Positions 1 to 8,766 of a stretch of DNA of 64,000 nucleotides are shown here, in pieces (the first letter of the stretch is position 1; each line of letters opens with the position of its first letter). This stretch comes from CAZAFL01 sp964484465 (GTDB lineage Bacteria; Bacteroidota; Ignavibacteria; UBA10030; SZUA-254). The translations under genes were made by a program, and so were the position numbers. The notes under the pieces are model-generated. The model had not been told where the DNA came from. It saw nothing but the letters and a program-made list of their open reading frames with translations, and did no database searches. The stretch covers positions 124,001-188,000 of the forward strand of contig CAZAFL010000001.1 of the NCBI GenBank assembly GCA_964484465.1. The letters are read 5' to 3'.

Positions 1-230
1 CTGAACTGATTACTGCGCTGGATGCCAACCAGAAAGCTGAACTGATTACTGCGCTGGACGCCAACCAGAAAGCGGAATTGATTACGGCACTGGATGCCAA
101 CCAGCAAGCAGCAATTATCTCACAGTTTGATGCGAATCAGAAGGCAGAACTGCTCTCCACATTCGATGCTAACCAAAAGGCTACGATGAACGAAGCCATG
201 GATGCAAATAATCAGGTACAGATGCAATAA
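1..230 (+). CDS. C-terminal end of a 12-residue-repeat protein (partial)
   Basis: The reading frame is open from base 3 to the TAA at 228-230, giving the last 75 residues of a protein whose start lies outside the window. It consists almost entirely of near-identical 12-residue units of the form ELITALDANQKA. The units become more degenerate toward the end (QFDANQKAELLS, TFDANQKATMNE) and the protein finishes in NNQVQMQ. The units are polar and helix-compatible, with no cysteines or membrane segment. I do not recognise the family. A repetitive surface or periplasmic protein is possible, but only the tail is visible. A strong terminator follows 30 bp after the stop. Confidence 0.75.
   Translation, partial: ELITALDANQKAELITALDANQKAELITALDANQQAAIISQFDANQKAELLSTFDANQKATMNEAMDANNQVQMQ
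3..190 (+). repeat. 36-bp in-frame tandem repeat
   Basis: Five units of 36 bp run in frame inside the first coding region. The first three differ by only a few bases and the later two are more diverged at DNA and protein level. The array continues upstream beyond the window edge, so its full copy number is unknown. High DNA identity between the first copies suggests recent duplication or ongoing homogenisation. Confidence 0.8.
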
Positions 231-261
231 GTTCTTTTCTGAATTGCTGGATTGATGGATG

Positions 262-297
262 AAAGGAGGTACGATACACGTACCTCCTTTTCTTTTT
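262..297 (+). terminator. Rho-independent terminator
   Basis: A perfect 12-bp stem (262-273 with 279-290) with a 5-base loop is followed by a T-rich tail (TCTTTTT). It ends the transcript of the repeat protein and isolates it from the metallopeptidase gene downstream. Confidence 0.9.
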
Positions 298-404
298 GCA
301 GGATTCCTTCCTCACCGTTCAAAAACTCAGACCGTCCGCTTCTTGCCTTCTGAAGAAAAATTCATTATCCTTGCATTTGTCTGTTTTCTTGTGTTGTTTT
401 CAAT

Positions 405-436
405 TTGTTATTCTGGTGCTATGCTGTATATGTTTT
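405..436 (+). promoter_or_regulatory. Bacteroidota-type promoter for the secreted metallopeptidase gene
   Basis: TTG at 405-407, a 21-bp spacer, then TATGTTTT at 429-436 (7 of 8 positions of TAnnTTTG). It lies about 30 bp before the ATG at 466, which fits a short leader. Confidence 0.5.
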
Positions 437-465
437 TCCTTCTTATAAAAAAATAACCGCACATT

Positions 466-3405
466 ATGAAGAACGCCACCAGGTTAGTTCTCATCGCCTT
501 TTGTCTGCTCATTGTATGTTCATCCGCATTGGTTGCTCAAATGCGATGTCTGGAGACGAATGACCTCCGGCTGGTGTACTTTGATAATGTCTCGTACCTT
601 GTCCCGCACCTCGCTCGTTGTTTTGAAAACTCCTTCGGTTTTCACCGCAATCTTTTTCAGTACGCACCCTCCGAGAAAGTGACCTTATTTCTTCATGATG
701 CAAACGATTTCGGGTCAGGGGGAACAACCGCCATGCCGTGGAACTTAGTCAGTATAGGGGTGGAACCTTTCGATTATGTGTTTGAGACGATGCCGACGAA
801 TGAGCGCATGAACTGGCTGATGAATCATGAACTGATGCATGTGGTCGCTTACGACAAGGCAGCCAATGAGGACAATTTTTTCAGATCCTTATTTTTTGGA
901 AAAGTTGCTCCAACAGCAGAAAACCCGATGTCGATGCTTTATAGTTATTTGACTCTTCCGCGCAGGTATGTCCCTCGTTGGTACCACGAGGGAATTGCAG
1001 TTTTCATGGAAACATGGATGGCGGGCGGAGTTGGGAGAGTACTCGGCGGATATGATGAAATGGTGTTCCGCACAATGATCCGCGATAGCAGTTATTTTTA
1101 TGACATTGTCGGCCTGGAAGCGGAAGGGACGGCAATCGATTTTCAAATCGGCCAGAATTCATATCTTTATGGAACCCGATTTGTCAGCTACTTAGCCCAT
1201 GAACATGGGCCGGAAAAAATGCTGACCTGGTTCAACAGAACAAACGACAGCAGGAGGTATTACACCAGCCAGTTTGAAAACGTGTACGGAATCTCACTCG
1301 ACGAGGAATGGTCCAAGTGGATTGAATGGGAGAAAAGCTGGCAGCAAAAGAATCTTGATTCCATTAATAAATTCCCGGTTACACCATATAAGCCGATACT
1401 TCCCGCAGCCGTCGGATCCGTGTCGCGCGCATTCTTTGACCTGGCAAACAATAAACTCTTTACAGCAATTAACCATCCCGGACAGCTTGCTCATATTGCT
1501 TCGATTGATGTCGCCCGGGGAACAATCGAAAAAATATGTGATGTCACTACCCCGGCTCTCTACTATGTTTCGTCGACCGCCTATGATCGTTTAACCGACA
1601 AACTCTTTTTTACAACAAACAACTCCCAGGGATGGCGGGACGTCAATGTCGTCAATGTGACTACCGGTCAACAGGAAGTCCTGTTGCGGGACAGCCGGAT
1701 CGGAGATTTGGCGTTTGACGCGGTCGATAAATCGTTGTGGGGAGTACGGCATAATAACGGCATATCTTCACTTGTTCGGATTCCGTATCCATACACATCG
1801 TGGAAATCGGTTCTTGTTCTCCCGTATGGTAAAGATATGTTTGATTTGGATATTGCTCCTGACGGGTCATCTCTTTCTGCTTCATCGATTGAAATCAGCG
1901 GTAAACAAACACTTGTCCTCCTGAATATTCAAAAACTTCTCAATGGCATGGCAAAGGTTGAAGAGTTATATGAATTTGAAAACAATGCTCCTGAAAATTT
2001 TGTCTTTTCCGCTGACGGCAAATATTTGTTCGGCACATCGTATTATAGCGGCGTCTCAAACGTATTCAGGTATGATATTGAAAACAAAAAAATGGATGCT
2101 GTCACTAATTGTGAAACGGGGTTTTTCCGGCCGGTTCCCTATACCAAGGATTCCCTCATCGTTTTCCGGTATACCGGAAAAGGTTTTCTGCCTGTAGTGA
2201 TTCCTGCGGTGCCGGTCAATGATGTCAGTGCGATTTCATACCTTGGGCAGGAGATTGTGGAAAAATATCCTGTGGTCAAATCCTGGAGGGTCGGCTCACC
2301 TGCCGCGGTGAACATTGATTCTTTGACAGTCTCAGAAGGGAAGTATAACTCGCTCGAACACGTTCGCTTGGCTTCAGGTTATCCCATCGTTGAGGGGTAC
2401 AAAAACATTCTTGCGTTCGGGATGAGGTTTAATTTTATGGACCCGATCGGTTTTAACGATCTCAACATTTCCGGGCTTTATTCAACGAACAGATCTATTC
2501 CCGAGGATGAACGCGTTCATCTTGCTCTGAATTATCGTTACGTACAATGGAGGGTCTCTGCTTCCTATAACCGTTCTGATTTTTATGATTTGTTCGGTCC
2601 GACCAAAACCAGTCGTAAAGGATATGCCCTTTCCGTCCAATACAACGATTTCTTTTTAAATCGACCACCCAGGATATTCGAGTACACACTAAGCCTCGCG
2701 GGATATGGAGGCCTGGAACGGCTGCCGGACTTTCAAAACATTAATGCCTCATACGATAAGTTCCTCGTCGGTACTGTGAAATTGAATTACACGAACTATC
2801 GTTTTTCTCTGGGTGCAGTCGACAACGAAGAAGGAGTGAAAGTGCAGTTGATATCAAGGACAAACTATGTCAATTCGGAGTTCATTCCACTGCTCTATTC
2901 GACATTCGACGTTGGGTTCATGCTTCCGATAGACCATTCGTCGATTTGGCTGCGGAATTCTCTCGGATATTCGTTTGGTGAGCGAACAAACTCGTTTTCT
3001 TATTTCTTTTTCGGCGGGTTCGGGAATAACTGGGTCGATTATGCTGCAGTAAAACGCTACAGAGAGTATTACAGTTTTCCGGGGGCGGAATTGAACAGTA
3101 TTGGTGGACTGAATTATGGAAAAACAATGCTTGAATGGACATTGCCGCCGCTGAGGTTCCGCCGATTCGGTTTCACAAATCTATACTGTACCTGGGCACG
3201 GCTTGCCCTGTTCTCTTCAGGCATCATGACGGATGTCGATAATGAAGCGTACCGGCGAACTGTTTTCGACGCAGGCGGTCAGGTCGATTTTAAGTTGGTT
3301 ATATTTTCGCACCTCGATACCACGCTTTCGTTCGGGTTTGCGGAAGCATTCGAGCAAGGAGAAACAACCTCACACGAATTCATGGTTTCACTCAAGATCT
3401 TGTAG
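466..3405 (+). CDS. Secreted gluzincin-type metallopeptidase with beta-propeller and outer-membrane barrel
   Basis: This 979-residue protein has a signal peptide (about residues 1-25, ending LVAQ). A zinc-peptidase domain follows, with HELMH at 121-125 and the second motif YHEG at about 173-176, the arrangement of peptidase MA-like gluzincins. A central region of about 330 residues (roughly 300-630) has TolB/WD-like repeats such as SADGKYLFGTS and APDGSSLSASS. The last 300 residues are rich in alternating aromatic strands and end in FMVSLKIL, as in outer-membrane beta barrels. It is therefore probably anchored in the outer membrane with an active protease on one face. The substrate cannot be told. 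The gene stands alone with its own promoter and is followed 42 bp later by the PrsW-like gene. Confidence 0.8.
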   Translation: MKNATRLVLIAFCLLIVCSSALVAQMRCLETNDLRLVYFDNVSYLVPHLARCFENSFGFHRNLFQYAPSEKVTLFLHDANDFGSGGTTAMPWNLVSIGVEPFDYVFETMPTNERMNWLMNHELMHVVAYDKAANEDNFFRSLFFGKVAPTAENPMSMLYSYLTLPRRYVPRWYHEGIAVFMETWMAGGVGRVLGGYDEMVFRTMIRDSSYFYDIVGLEAEGTAIDFQIGQNSYLYGTRFVSYLAHEHGPEKMLTWFNRTNDSRRYYTSQFENVYGISLDEEWSKWIEWEKSWQQKNLDSINKFPVTPYKPILPAAVGSVSRAFFDLANNKLFTAINHPGQLAHIASIDVARGTIEKICDVTTPALYYVSSTAYDRLTDKLFFTTNNSQGWRDVNVVNVTTGQQEVLLRDSRIGDLAFDAVDKSLWGVRHNNGISSLVRIPYPYTSWKSVLVLPYGKDMFDLDIAPDGSSLSASSIEISGKQTLVLLNIQKLLNGMAKVEELYEFENNAPENFVFSADGKYLFGTSYYSGVSNVFRYDIENKKMDAVTNCETGFFRPVPYTKDSLIVFRYTGKGFLPVVIPAVPVNDVSAISYLGQEIVEKYPVVKSWRVGSPAAVNIDSLTVSEGKYNSLEHVRLASGYPIVEGYKNILAFGMRFNFMDPIGFNDLNISGLYSTNRSIPEDERVHLALNYRYVQWRVSASYNRSDFYDLFGPTKTSRKGYALSVQYNDFFLNRPPRIFEYTLSLAGYGGLERLPDFQNINASYDKFLVGTVKLNYTNYRFSLGAVDNEEGVKVQLISRTNYVNSEFIPLLYSTFDVGFMLPIDHSSIWLRNSLGYSFGERTNSFSYFFFGGFGNNWVDYAAVKRYREYYSFPGAELNSIGGLNYGKTMLEWTLPPLRFRRFGFTNLYCTWARLALFSSGIMTDVDNEAYRRTVFDAGGQVDFKLVIFSHLDTTLSFGFAEAFEQGETTSHEFMVSLKIL

Positions 3406-3447
3406 GAACGCGCTGGTTCAGAGTATGTACTCGTCTCGTCACTTTCC

Positions 3448-4443
3448 ATGCAGATAGTCGTCAGTCTGTTGCCTGTCTTTGTGTTTCTTGTCTTTCTAAC
3501 GTTTATCGACAGCTATAAGTTGGTCAAACCGCGGTCCGTCATGATTGCTATCGCGGCAGGTATGCTTGCAGCATGTCTAAGTTTTCTCGTGAATAGATTT
3601 CTCATGAGTCTCCTCACCGCGGAAAACAAGCTGTATCCAATCGCTGGAAGCCCCGTGGTCGAAGAATCTCTGAAAGCAGCGTATGTTGTTTATCTCATTC
3701 GTTCCAGGAAGGTGGGATTTATGGTCGATGCGGCTATTTCGGGCTTTGCTGTAGGCGCCGGTTTCGCCTGCATTGAGAATATATATTATCTCACTGAATT
3801 GGGGAACCCAAATCTTCTCTTGTGGATCATTCGAGGGTTTGGTACAGCGGTTATGCACGGCGGTACGACAGCAATCTTCGGGATTATTTCAAAAAACCTT
3901 GCAGACCGGTTTCCATCGAAAGGGGTGTTCGTTGTCATTCCTGGCGGGGTAGCGGCAATAGTTATCCATGCATCGTTCAACCTGTTTTTCCTCCCGCCTG
4001 CTGCGGAAACCCTGCTGATGCTGGTCTCTCTACCGCTGCTGCTGATTCTCGTGTTTAAACGAAGCGAACAATCCACACGCGAGTGGCTTGGTGTAGGATT
4101 AGATACCGATATGGAAATACTACAATTGATTATGACTGGCAACCTCGGGGAATCAAATATCGGGAAGTATCTGCATTCGTTAAAGGAAAAATTTCCCGGA
4201 GAAATTATTGCAGATATGTTGTGCCTGCTGCGTTTGCATACAGAACTGGCTGTGCGTTCAAAAGGAATCCTGATGATGCGTGAAGCAGGGTTTAAGTGTA
4301 CTCCCGACACAGAAACGATCGAGAAATTTAACGAGCTTCGGTATCTTGAAAAGAGTATCGGAAAAATAGGGAAAATTGCTGTCATGCCTATTTTCCACAC
4401 TACGAGCCGCGACCTTTCCCAGATTTACATGCTCGCGGAATAG
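3448..4443 (+). CDS. PrsW-family intramembrane metalloprotease
   Basis: This 331-residue protein has about seven hydrophobic segments in its first 210 residues and a soluble C-terminal tail. PrsW-family catalytic elements are visible: EESLK at about 72-76, FACIEN at 106-111, HGGTTAIFG at about 137, and HASFN at about 174. Members cleave membrane-bound substrates (anti-sigma factors in Bacillus) inside the inner membrane. The roughly 120-residue cytoplasmic tail is an extension whose role I cannot infer. The ATG at 3448 has no clear Shine-Dalgarno sequence. The gene sits 42 bp after the metallopeptidase and may be co-transcribed with it. Confidence 0.82.
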   Translation: MQIVVSLLPVFVFLVFLTFIDSYKLVKPRSVMIAIAAGMLAACLSFLVNRFLMSLLTAENKLYPIAGSPVVEESLKAAYVVYLIRSRKVGFMVDAAISGFAVGAGFACIENIYYLTELGNPNLLLWIIRGFGTAVMHGGTTAIFGIISKNLADRFPSKGVFVVIPGGVAAIVIHASFNLFFLPPAAETLLMLVSLPLLLILVFKRSEQSTREWLGVGLDTDMEILQLIMTGNLGESNIGKYLHSLKEKFPGEIIADMLCLLRLHTELAVRSKGILMMREAGFKCTPDTETIEKFNELRYLEKSIGKIGKIAVMPIFHTTSRDLSQIYMLAE

Positions 4444-4574
4444 AATATTTACACCATAGATTGTACCCGTGGTAAATGATTCCTTGATTTTGTGTGCCTA
4501 ATCGGGTATATTCATGTTGTGTCCTGGAAGCAGGCTAATAAACGTATCGTGTCCAACGTCAGGCGTTTGAACAG

Positions 4575-4943
4575 GTGAAAACGATATTGTTTCTTGAAGA
4601 TGAACAGGAGCTTCTTTTCTCTGTAGGGAACTTGCTCACCGATCAGGGGTATAACGTTCTCAAAGCTGAAGACGCCGAACAGGCGCTGCAAGTAGTGCAA
4701 ACCAATGTCCCCGACCTGATTCTTGCCGATATCAAATTGCCGGGGATGGATGGGTTCGATTTTTTCGAAGCTGTGCGGAAACAGAGTGCTCTTGCATCTG
4801 TGCCGGTAGTTTTTCTTACGGCATTTAATAACATAGATGCGATGGTGTATGCAAAAAAAGTGGGTGTTTCCGAGTATATAACAAAACCATTTGACTTTGA
4901 ATATTTAGTTGCGCGAGTGCGGGATCTGTTATCTCCGCAGTAA
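4575..4943 (+). CDS. Single-domain response regulator (CheY-like)
   Basis: This 122-residue receiver domain has no output domain. The acidic pocket is LEDE (8-10), the phospho-acceptor is Asp52 (ILADIKLPG), the conserved Thr is in VFLTA (82), and the Lys is in YITKPFD (104). The start is GTG, preceded by GAACAG. With no DNA-binding part it must act through protein contacts, either in phosphorelay or by docking to a partner. No histidine kinase lies nearby, so its partner is encoded elsewhere. Confidence 0.9.
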   Translation: MKTILFLEDEQELLFSVGNLLTDQGYNVLKAEDAEQALQVVQTNVPDLILADIKLPGMDGFDFFEAVRKQSALASVPVVFLTAFNNIDAMVYAKKVGVSEYITKPFDFEYLVARVRDLLSPQ

Positions 4944-5001
4944 ATCATTTCTCTTATTTAGTTTCCTGTAGTTCCCCATAAGTGTACAATTTATCGGCGA
5001 A

Positions 5002-5056
5002 GAGGTTAACCGCACGCTCAACCGGAAGGCGTGATAGTCGTCACGGTAAAAACCTC
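5002..5056 (+). promoter_or_regulatory. Structured leader with two mutually exclusive hairpins
   Basis: Upstream of the small membrane protein the sequence can fold with an outer stem GAGGTT (5002-5007) to AACCTC (5051-5056), then CCG (5010-5012) to CGG (5044-5046). Inside it, either CACGC (5013-5017) pairs with GCGTG (5029-5033), or CGTGA (5030-5034) pairs with TCACG (5041-5045). The two inner hairpins share bases and exclude each other. I do not recognise a known riboswitch class. Confidence 0.35.
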
Positions 5057-5102
5057 CGAGGAGTTATATAATATATTCTGATAAGTACAAGGTGTTGATT
5101 CT

Positions 5103-5264
5103 ATGGATGAAGATAAAAGCATAAAGACATTCCTGAAAATAGTGGGAATTGCGGCGCTGGTTGCAATTCCAGTCGTTTTCCTTGTAAAGAAATTGCGTGC
5201 CGATGAAGGGGAGTCCCTGTCAGGCGAAGATGGTAATATTTTTTCGGAGGATTTTTCGGAGTAG
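5103..5264 (+). CDS. Small single-pass membrane protein (53 residues)
   Basis: An ATG at 5103 with AAGGTG 8 bases upstream opens a 53-residue frame ending at TAG 5262-5264. The protein has a charged N-terminus (MDEDKSIKTF), one hydrophobic helix (about residues 10-27, rich in V, A, I), a KKLR positive stop and an acidic serine-rich tail ending EDFSE. By the positive-inside rule the KK flank would be cytoplasmic. I know no family for it. Codon use resembles the neighbours, and a structured leader precedes it. It is convergent with the PBP gene, 37 bp away. Confidence 0.6.
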   Translation: MDEDKSIKTFLKIVGIAALVAIPVVFLVKKLRADEGESLSGEDGNIFSEDFSE

Positions 5265-5301
5265 AAATCCCGCCGCGGGTGGTTCTTGCAGTTTCTTTTC
5301 G

Positions 5302-7524
5302 TTAGAAATTAATTGAGTTTTTACCCGATTTTTCTTCTCGCCAGAGGGCAGAGGTATGTTTGGGACATTTGCCCGGCGGGTATTTTTTGTTGAATACTTC
5401 CTCAGTCCGCTCCGGACAGAATTCAGTTGCAATTTTTTTTGTCTCGACGCAAATTGTGTCGCGCTCCACACCTTCGGGCTGGACGAAATAGTCGAGCGGC
5501 ATGCTGATGTTAGGGTCATCGTACACGCTTTTCATGAACCTTCCCCAGATTGGAGCTGCTGCCCGGCCGCCCTGCCCGTCGCTGGTAGTAAAATGAATGC
5601 TCTTATTGTCGAACCCCACCCAGACGCCTGCAGTGATATGCGGCGTGAATCCGATAAACCATGCGTCACCGTAATCTTGTGTCGTTCCGGTCTTTCCTGC
5701 AGCTGGCTTGGTAAAATAATTACGTACGCGGACCCCCGTCCCGCCGTTGACATTATCTTCCAGCATGCTCGTCATCAGGTATGAAGTTTCAGGACTAAGG
5801 ACCTCCCGCTTTGTTGCCTGATTTTCTTCCAGTATATTTCCGGCTTTATCTTCAATTTTGAGAATGGAAATCGGTTCGACGTACACCCCTTCGTTTGGAA
5901 ACACGCCATAAGCAGCAGCGATCTCAAGCGGCTGTACTTCTCCCGTGCCGATGGCAAGTGATTCGTACGGAGGAAGATCGCTTTTGATGCCCATGCGATG
6001 AGCATATTCGATGACCTGCTGGACGGGGGCGATTTCCATGATTGCACGGATGGCGACAAGGTTGATGGAATGTTTGATTCCCTCCCGCAACGTAAACTTT
6101 CCCCCAATCGAATGGTCGAAATTTTCCGGCGCCCACCGCTTTCCGTCCGCCATCATAATTGTAACGGGCTGGTTGAGTAATTCAAAACAGGGTGGATATC
6201 CATTATCAATAGCGACAGTGTAGACAAAGGGCTTGAACGCCGAGCCCGGCTGACGACGAATTTGGGTTACATGGTTAAGCCCGTACTTAAAGTTTTTGAA
6301 ATTCGCTCCTCCGACCATTGCAAGTATATTCCCGTTTTTCTGGTCGATGGCGACAAACCCGACTTCGATGCGTTGAGCAGTTTTCTTGAGGGAATCAATG
6401 AAATGCTGGTTTTTCCGTAACGCTCTGAAAACACTGTCCCTTCGTTCGGGGTCTGCCTCGCGGTACAGTGTTGATGCCCGTATGCCGGAGTTAATTACCT
6501 GCGCCAGTTCAGGCTTATGATCTTTCCAGCTCCAGCTTGAATCGAACATGTGCTGGTATTCGGCGAGATGCGCTTCGACAGCCTTGTTTGCATAGCGTTG
6601 CATCCGGCTGTCAAGCGTTGTATAAACAGAAAGCCCGTCGCGATAGAGGTCGAATCCGTATTTCTCCGTTTTCTGAAGCAGCTGTTGCCGGATCCACTCA
6701 ACAAAATGCGGCGCAATACCTGCATAAAACTGTTCGTCGGCAGGGCGAAATTCGAGTGTTTCATTTTTTGCTGACGTTTCCTCTTTCTCAGAGATATAAT
6801 CGTATTTGACCATCTGACTTAGCACCGTGTTTCGCCGGTTGATGGATTTCTCAAGATGTTTGAACGGGTCGAATGTCCCTGGTCCCTTCAGCATTCCTAT
6901 AAGTAATGCTGTTTCACTGAGGGAAAGATTATCCGGGTTTTTCCCGAAATAGATTTGTGACGCTGATGCAATGCCGTACGCACTTCTTCCAAAATATGCC
7001 ACGCTGAGATACATCTCGAGAATTTCAGATTTAGTATAATTCCGCTCTATTTGAATCGCAGTAATGAATTCCCGGATTTTCCGTGTCATTTTGCCGAAGA
7101 CAGATTCATGGGCACCTTTAAGCTCATATAAGTTTCGCGCGAGTTGCTGTGTAATCGTGCTTGCTCCTTCGCGGAGCCGAAGGGTCAAAATATTTTTCAC
7201 CATCGCCCGCATGAACCTCGGAAAATCCACCCCCCAGTGATCGTAAAAATTCTTATCCTCTGTCGCGATGAGCGCGTTGACCAGGTAGGGAGGGAGCTGG
7301 TCCATGACAACCTGAGTACGATTCTTGATGAAAAACTGGTCGAGCACTTCGCCGTCGATGGAATACACTTTCGTCGCAAGCTCAGGCTTGGGATTTTCAA
7401 GCTGCTCTAACGATGGTAAGCCGGAAATGAGGTAAATAATATAAACAACAAAGAGAGCGGCGACCGTTATTCCCGTTCCGAGAAGAATATTTCTGCGTTG
7501 ATAGAATGGTGTTCCGTTTGCCAT
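5302..7524 (-). CDS. Bifunctional penicillin-binding protein, PBP1A family
   Basis: This class A peptidoglycan synthase polymerises lipid II glycan and cross-links peptides on the periplasmic face of the inner membrane. From the preferred start (MANGTPFYQRR, about 740 residues) there is one N-terminal transmembrane helix (about 13-33). The GT51 glycosyltransferase domain has EDKNFYDHWG (Glu89) and GASTITQQLARNLY. The transpeptidase domain has SAFK (Ser428), SIN (about 486) and KTGTT (611). The ATG at 7522-7524 lies 8 bp after the lpxH stop. A longer frame to 7644 exists but would run well into lpxH, so I reject it. The tail carries two spaced cysteines before the C-terminus. Confidence 0.93.
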   Translation of the reverse strand: MANGTPFYQRRNILLGTGITVAALFVVYIIYLISGLPSLEQLENPKPELATKVYSIDGEVLDQFFIKNRTQVVMDQLPPYLVNALIATEDKNFYDHWGVDFPRFMRAMVKNILTLRLREGASTITQQLARNLYELKGAHESVFGKMTRKIREFITAIQIERNYTKSEILEMYLSVAYFGRSAYGIASASQIYFGKNPDNLSLSETALLIGMLKGPGTFDPFKHLEKSINRRNTVLSQMVKYDYISEKEETSAKNETLEFRPADEQFYAGIAPHFVEWIRQQLLQKTEKYGFDLYRDGLSVYTTLDSRMQRYANKAVEAHLAEYQHMFDSSWSWKDHKPELAQVINSGIRASTLYREADPERRDSVFRALRKNQHFIDSLKKTAQRIEVGFVAIDQKNGNILAMVGGANFKNFKYGLNHVTQIRRQPGSAFKPFVYTVAIDNGYPPCFELLNQPVTIMMADGKRWAPENFDHSIGGKFTLREGIKHSINLVAIRAIMEIAPVQQVIEYAHRMGIKSDLPPYESLAIGTGEVQPLEIAAAYGVFPNEGVYVEPISILKIEDKAGNILEENQATKREVLSPETSYLMTSMLEDNVNGGTGVRVRNYFTKPAAGKTGTTQDYGDAWFIGFTPHITAGVWVGFDNKSIHFTTSDGQGGRAAAPIWGRFMKSVYDDPNISMPLDYFVQPEGVERDTICVETKKIATEFCPERTEEVFNKKYPPGKCPKHTSALWREEKSGKNSINF

Positions 7525-7532
7525 AGGTGTGC

Positions 7533-8258
7533 TCACTGATTCCAGGTTGTCAATTCGATCCGTCCGTCTTCCATCCGGGCATACGTGTTGTGTGTGATCC
7601 AGTCGCCAAGATTGATATATATCCCGTTTTTTATTTCCCTGCACATCGGCAAATGACGGTGCCCCATAACAACGATATCGAACCCTTCTTCAATTTTACG
7701 CGTTGCCAGTGCGACCATGCCGTCCTCGTCCCCATATTGTTTGGAGGAAGTGTAATGACGGCTTTTTTTTGAAGAAGAACGTGCCAGTGTGATACCGATG
7801 TCCGGATGAAGCCAGGAATACAACCAAATATTAAAAGGATTCCTCAATATTTTCTTCAATATTTTATATCCTGTATCCTTGCCTGCAAGTCCGTCGCCAT
7901 GATGGATGTAGACGTTCTTGTCATCGATGACTGTATCGAATGCCTCATGATAAGTCTGTATTCCCAATTCCTCCCGAAAATAATCCCGGATCCAGTAATC
8001 ATGATTACCGGCAAGATAATGGACCGCGACGCCACGCTGTGTGAGGTCCTGAAGTTTTGTAAGCAATCGGTGAAATCCTTTCGGGATAACTGTCCGGTAC
8101 TCAAACCAGGCGTCAAACAGGTCGCCAACGATAAACAACTGATTTGCATCAGCTTGAATTCTTGTCAAAAAATTTATCAACCGGCTTTCTTTTTCACGCT
8201 CCTCCTCTTTTGACCCTAACCCGAGATGAATATCTGATATAAAATATACGTTCGACAT
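7533..8258 (-). CDS. lpxH: UDP-2,3-diacylglucosamine diphosphatase (LpxH-like)
   Basis: This calcineurin-like metallophosphoesterase of about 241 residues carries the full metal-site series: DIHLG, GDLFDAW, GNHDYW, HHGDG and GHRHLP. Families with this length and the FDAWFEYR segment cleave UDP-2,3-diacylglucosamine to lipid X, a cytoplasmic step of lipid A synthesis. I place the start at the ATG 8256-8258 (MSNVYFISD). A TTG two codons upstream is the alternative. The gene sits tightly between a periplasmic protein gene and the PBP gene, so an envelope-building operon is likely. A different member of the phosphoesterase family cannot be fully excluded. Confidence 0.8.
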   Translation of the reverse strand: MSNVYFISDIHLGLGSKEEEREKESRLINFLTRIQADANQLFIVGDLFDAWFEYRTVIPKGFHRLLTKLQDLTQRGVAVHYLAGNHDYWIRDYFREELGIQTYHEAFDTVIDDKNVYIHHGDGLAGKDTGYKILKKILRNPFNIWLYSWLHPDIGITLARSSSKKSRHYTSSKQYGDEDGMVALATRKIEEGFDIVVMGHRHLPMCREIKNGIYINLGDWITHNTYARMEDGRIELTTWNQ

Positions 8259-8264
8259 CGGCAA

Positions 8265-8714
8265 TTAATTTTTTACCTCGGCCGTAAGGTTGATAGGTTG
8301 TTTAAACCTGCTGCACCATCCCTCTGCATCAGAACAAAAATAATAGGTAAGAATCCCTTTAATAGGGTAACTGCTGCTCGTGAGATTTTTTGACAGGATG
8401 ACGTTGATGGTAATTTTTTTCTCCGTGTCGACATAACCGGTCTTTTTCATTTGGGGAATTTGCGGAGTGCCGACAGAGTCTATGAAACCGGTACTGTCGA
8501 GCTTGACTTCAACAGGGGGTGTTCCATTGACATGAATTCCTTTCATGGGTTTTAAGGAAATGAGCAGTTGAGCGGTTGAACCCGGTCGCAAAAGTTTTTG
8601 CCGAAGCGCGACCTCACACGTTACGTACTTATTTCCTGTATGCCCATTGTCTCCTGCTTTCGTGGAGAACGAAAAGAGCATACTAATGGCAATTACCAAA
8701 AAAAGTCTGTTCAT
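8265..8714 (-). CDS. Secreted DsbD-alpha/DsbC-like domain protein
   Basis: This protein has about 149 residues from ATG 8712-8714, with a signal peptide (MNRLFLVIAISMLFSFSTKA). The mature part resembles the N-terminal immunoglobulin-like domain of thiol:disulfide interchange protein DsbD. It ends with the motif FCSDAEGWCSRFKQPI, whose two cysteines sit in the position of the redox pair. No membrane or thioredoxin domain is attached. It would therefore be a free-standing periplasmic electron acceptor, with its membrane partner encoded elsewhere. A promoter lies 53 bp upstream of the start, which argues against a longer GTG start at 8810. Confidence 0.7.
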   Translation of the reverse strand: MNRLFLVIAISMLFSFSTKAGDNGHTGNKYVTCEVALRQKLLRPGSTAQLLISLKPMKGIHVNGTPPVEVKLDSTGFIDSVGTPQIPQMKKTGYVDTEKKITINVILSKNLTSSSYPIKGILTYYFCSDAEGWCSRFKQPINLTAEVKN

Positions 8715-8766
8715 CGAGTATCGAGTTCCATTGTTCCTTTTAATTACTAAGAAACCGCGTAAAAGA

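Noticed and set aside
259..456. Open frame of 65 codons after the first gene
   Set aside because: It starts inside the terminator stem and runs over the promoter of the next gene. The translated product has no motif and no ribosome site.
5002..5056. Cyclic-di-GMP, SAM, TPP, fluoride and SRP RNA classes as explanation of the leader
   Set aside because: None of the conserved core sequences of these RNAs is present; only the base-pairing potential remains.
7525..7644. N-terminal extension of the PBP gene
   Set aside because: It would overlap lpxH by over 100 bp; the internal ATG at 7524 immediately precedes the transmembrane helix.
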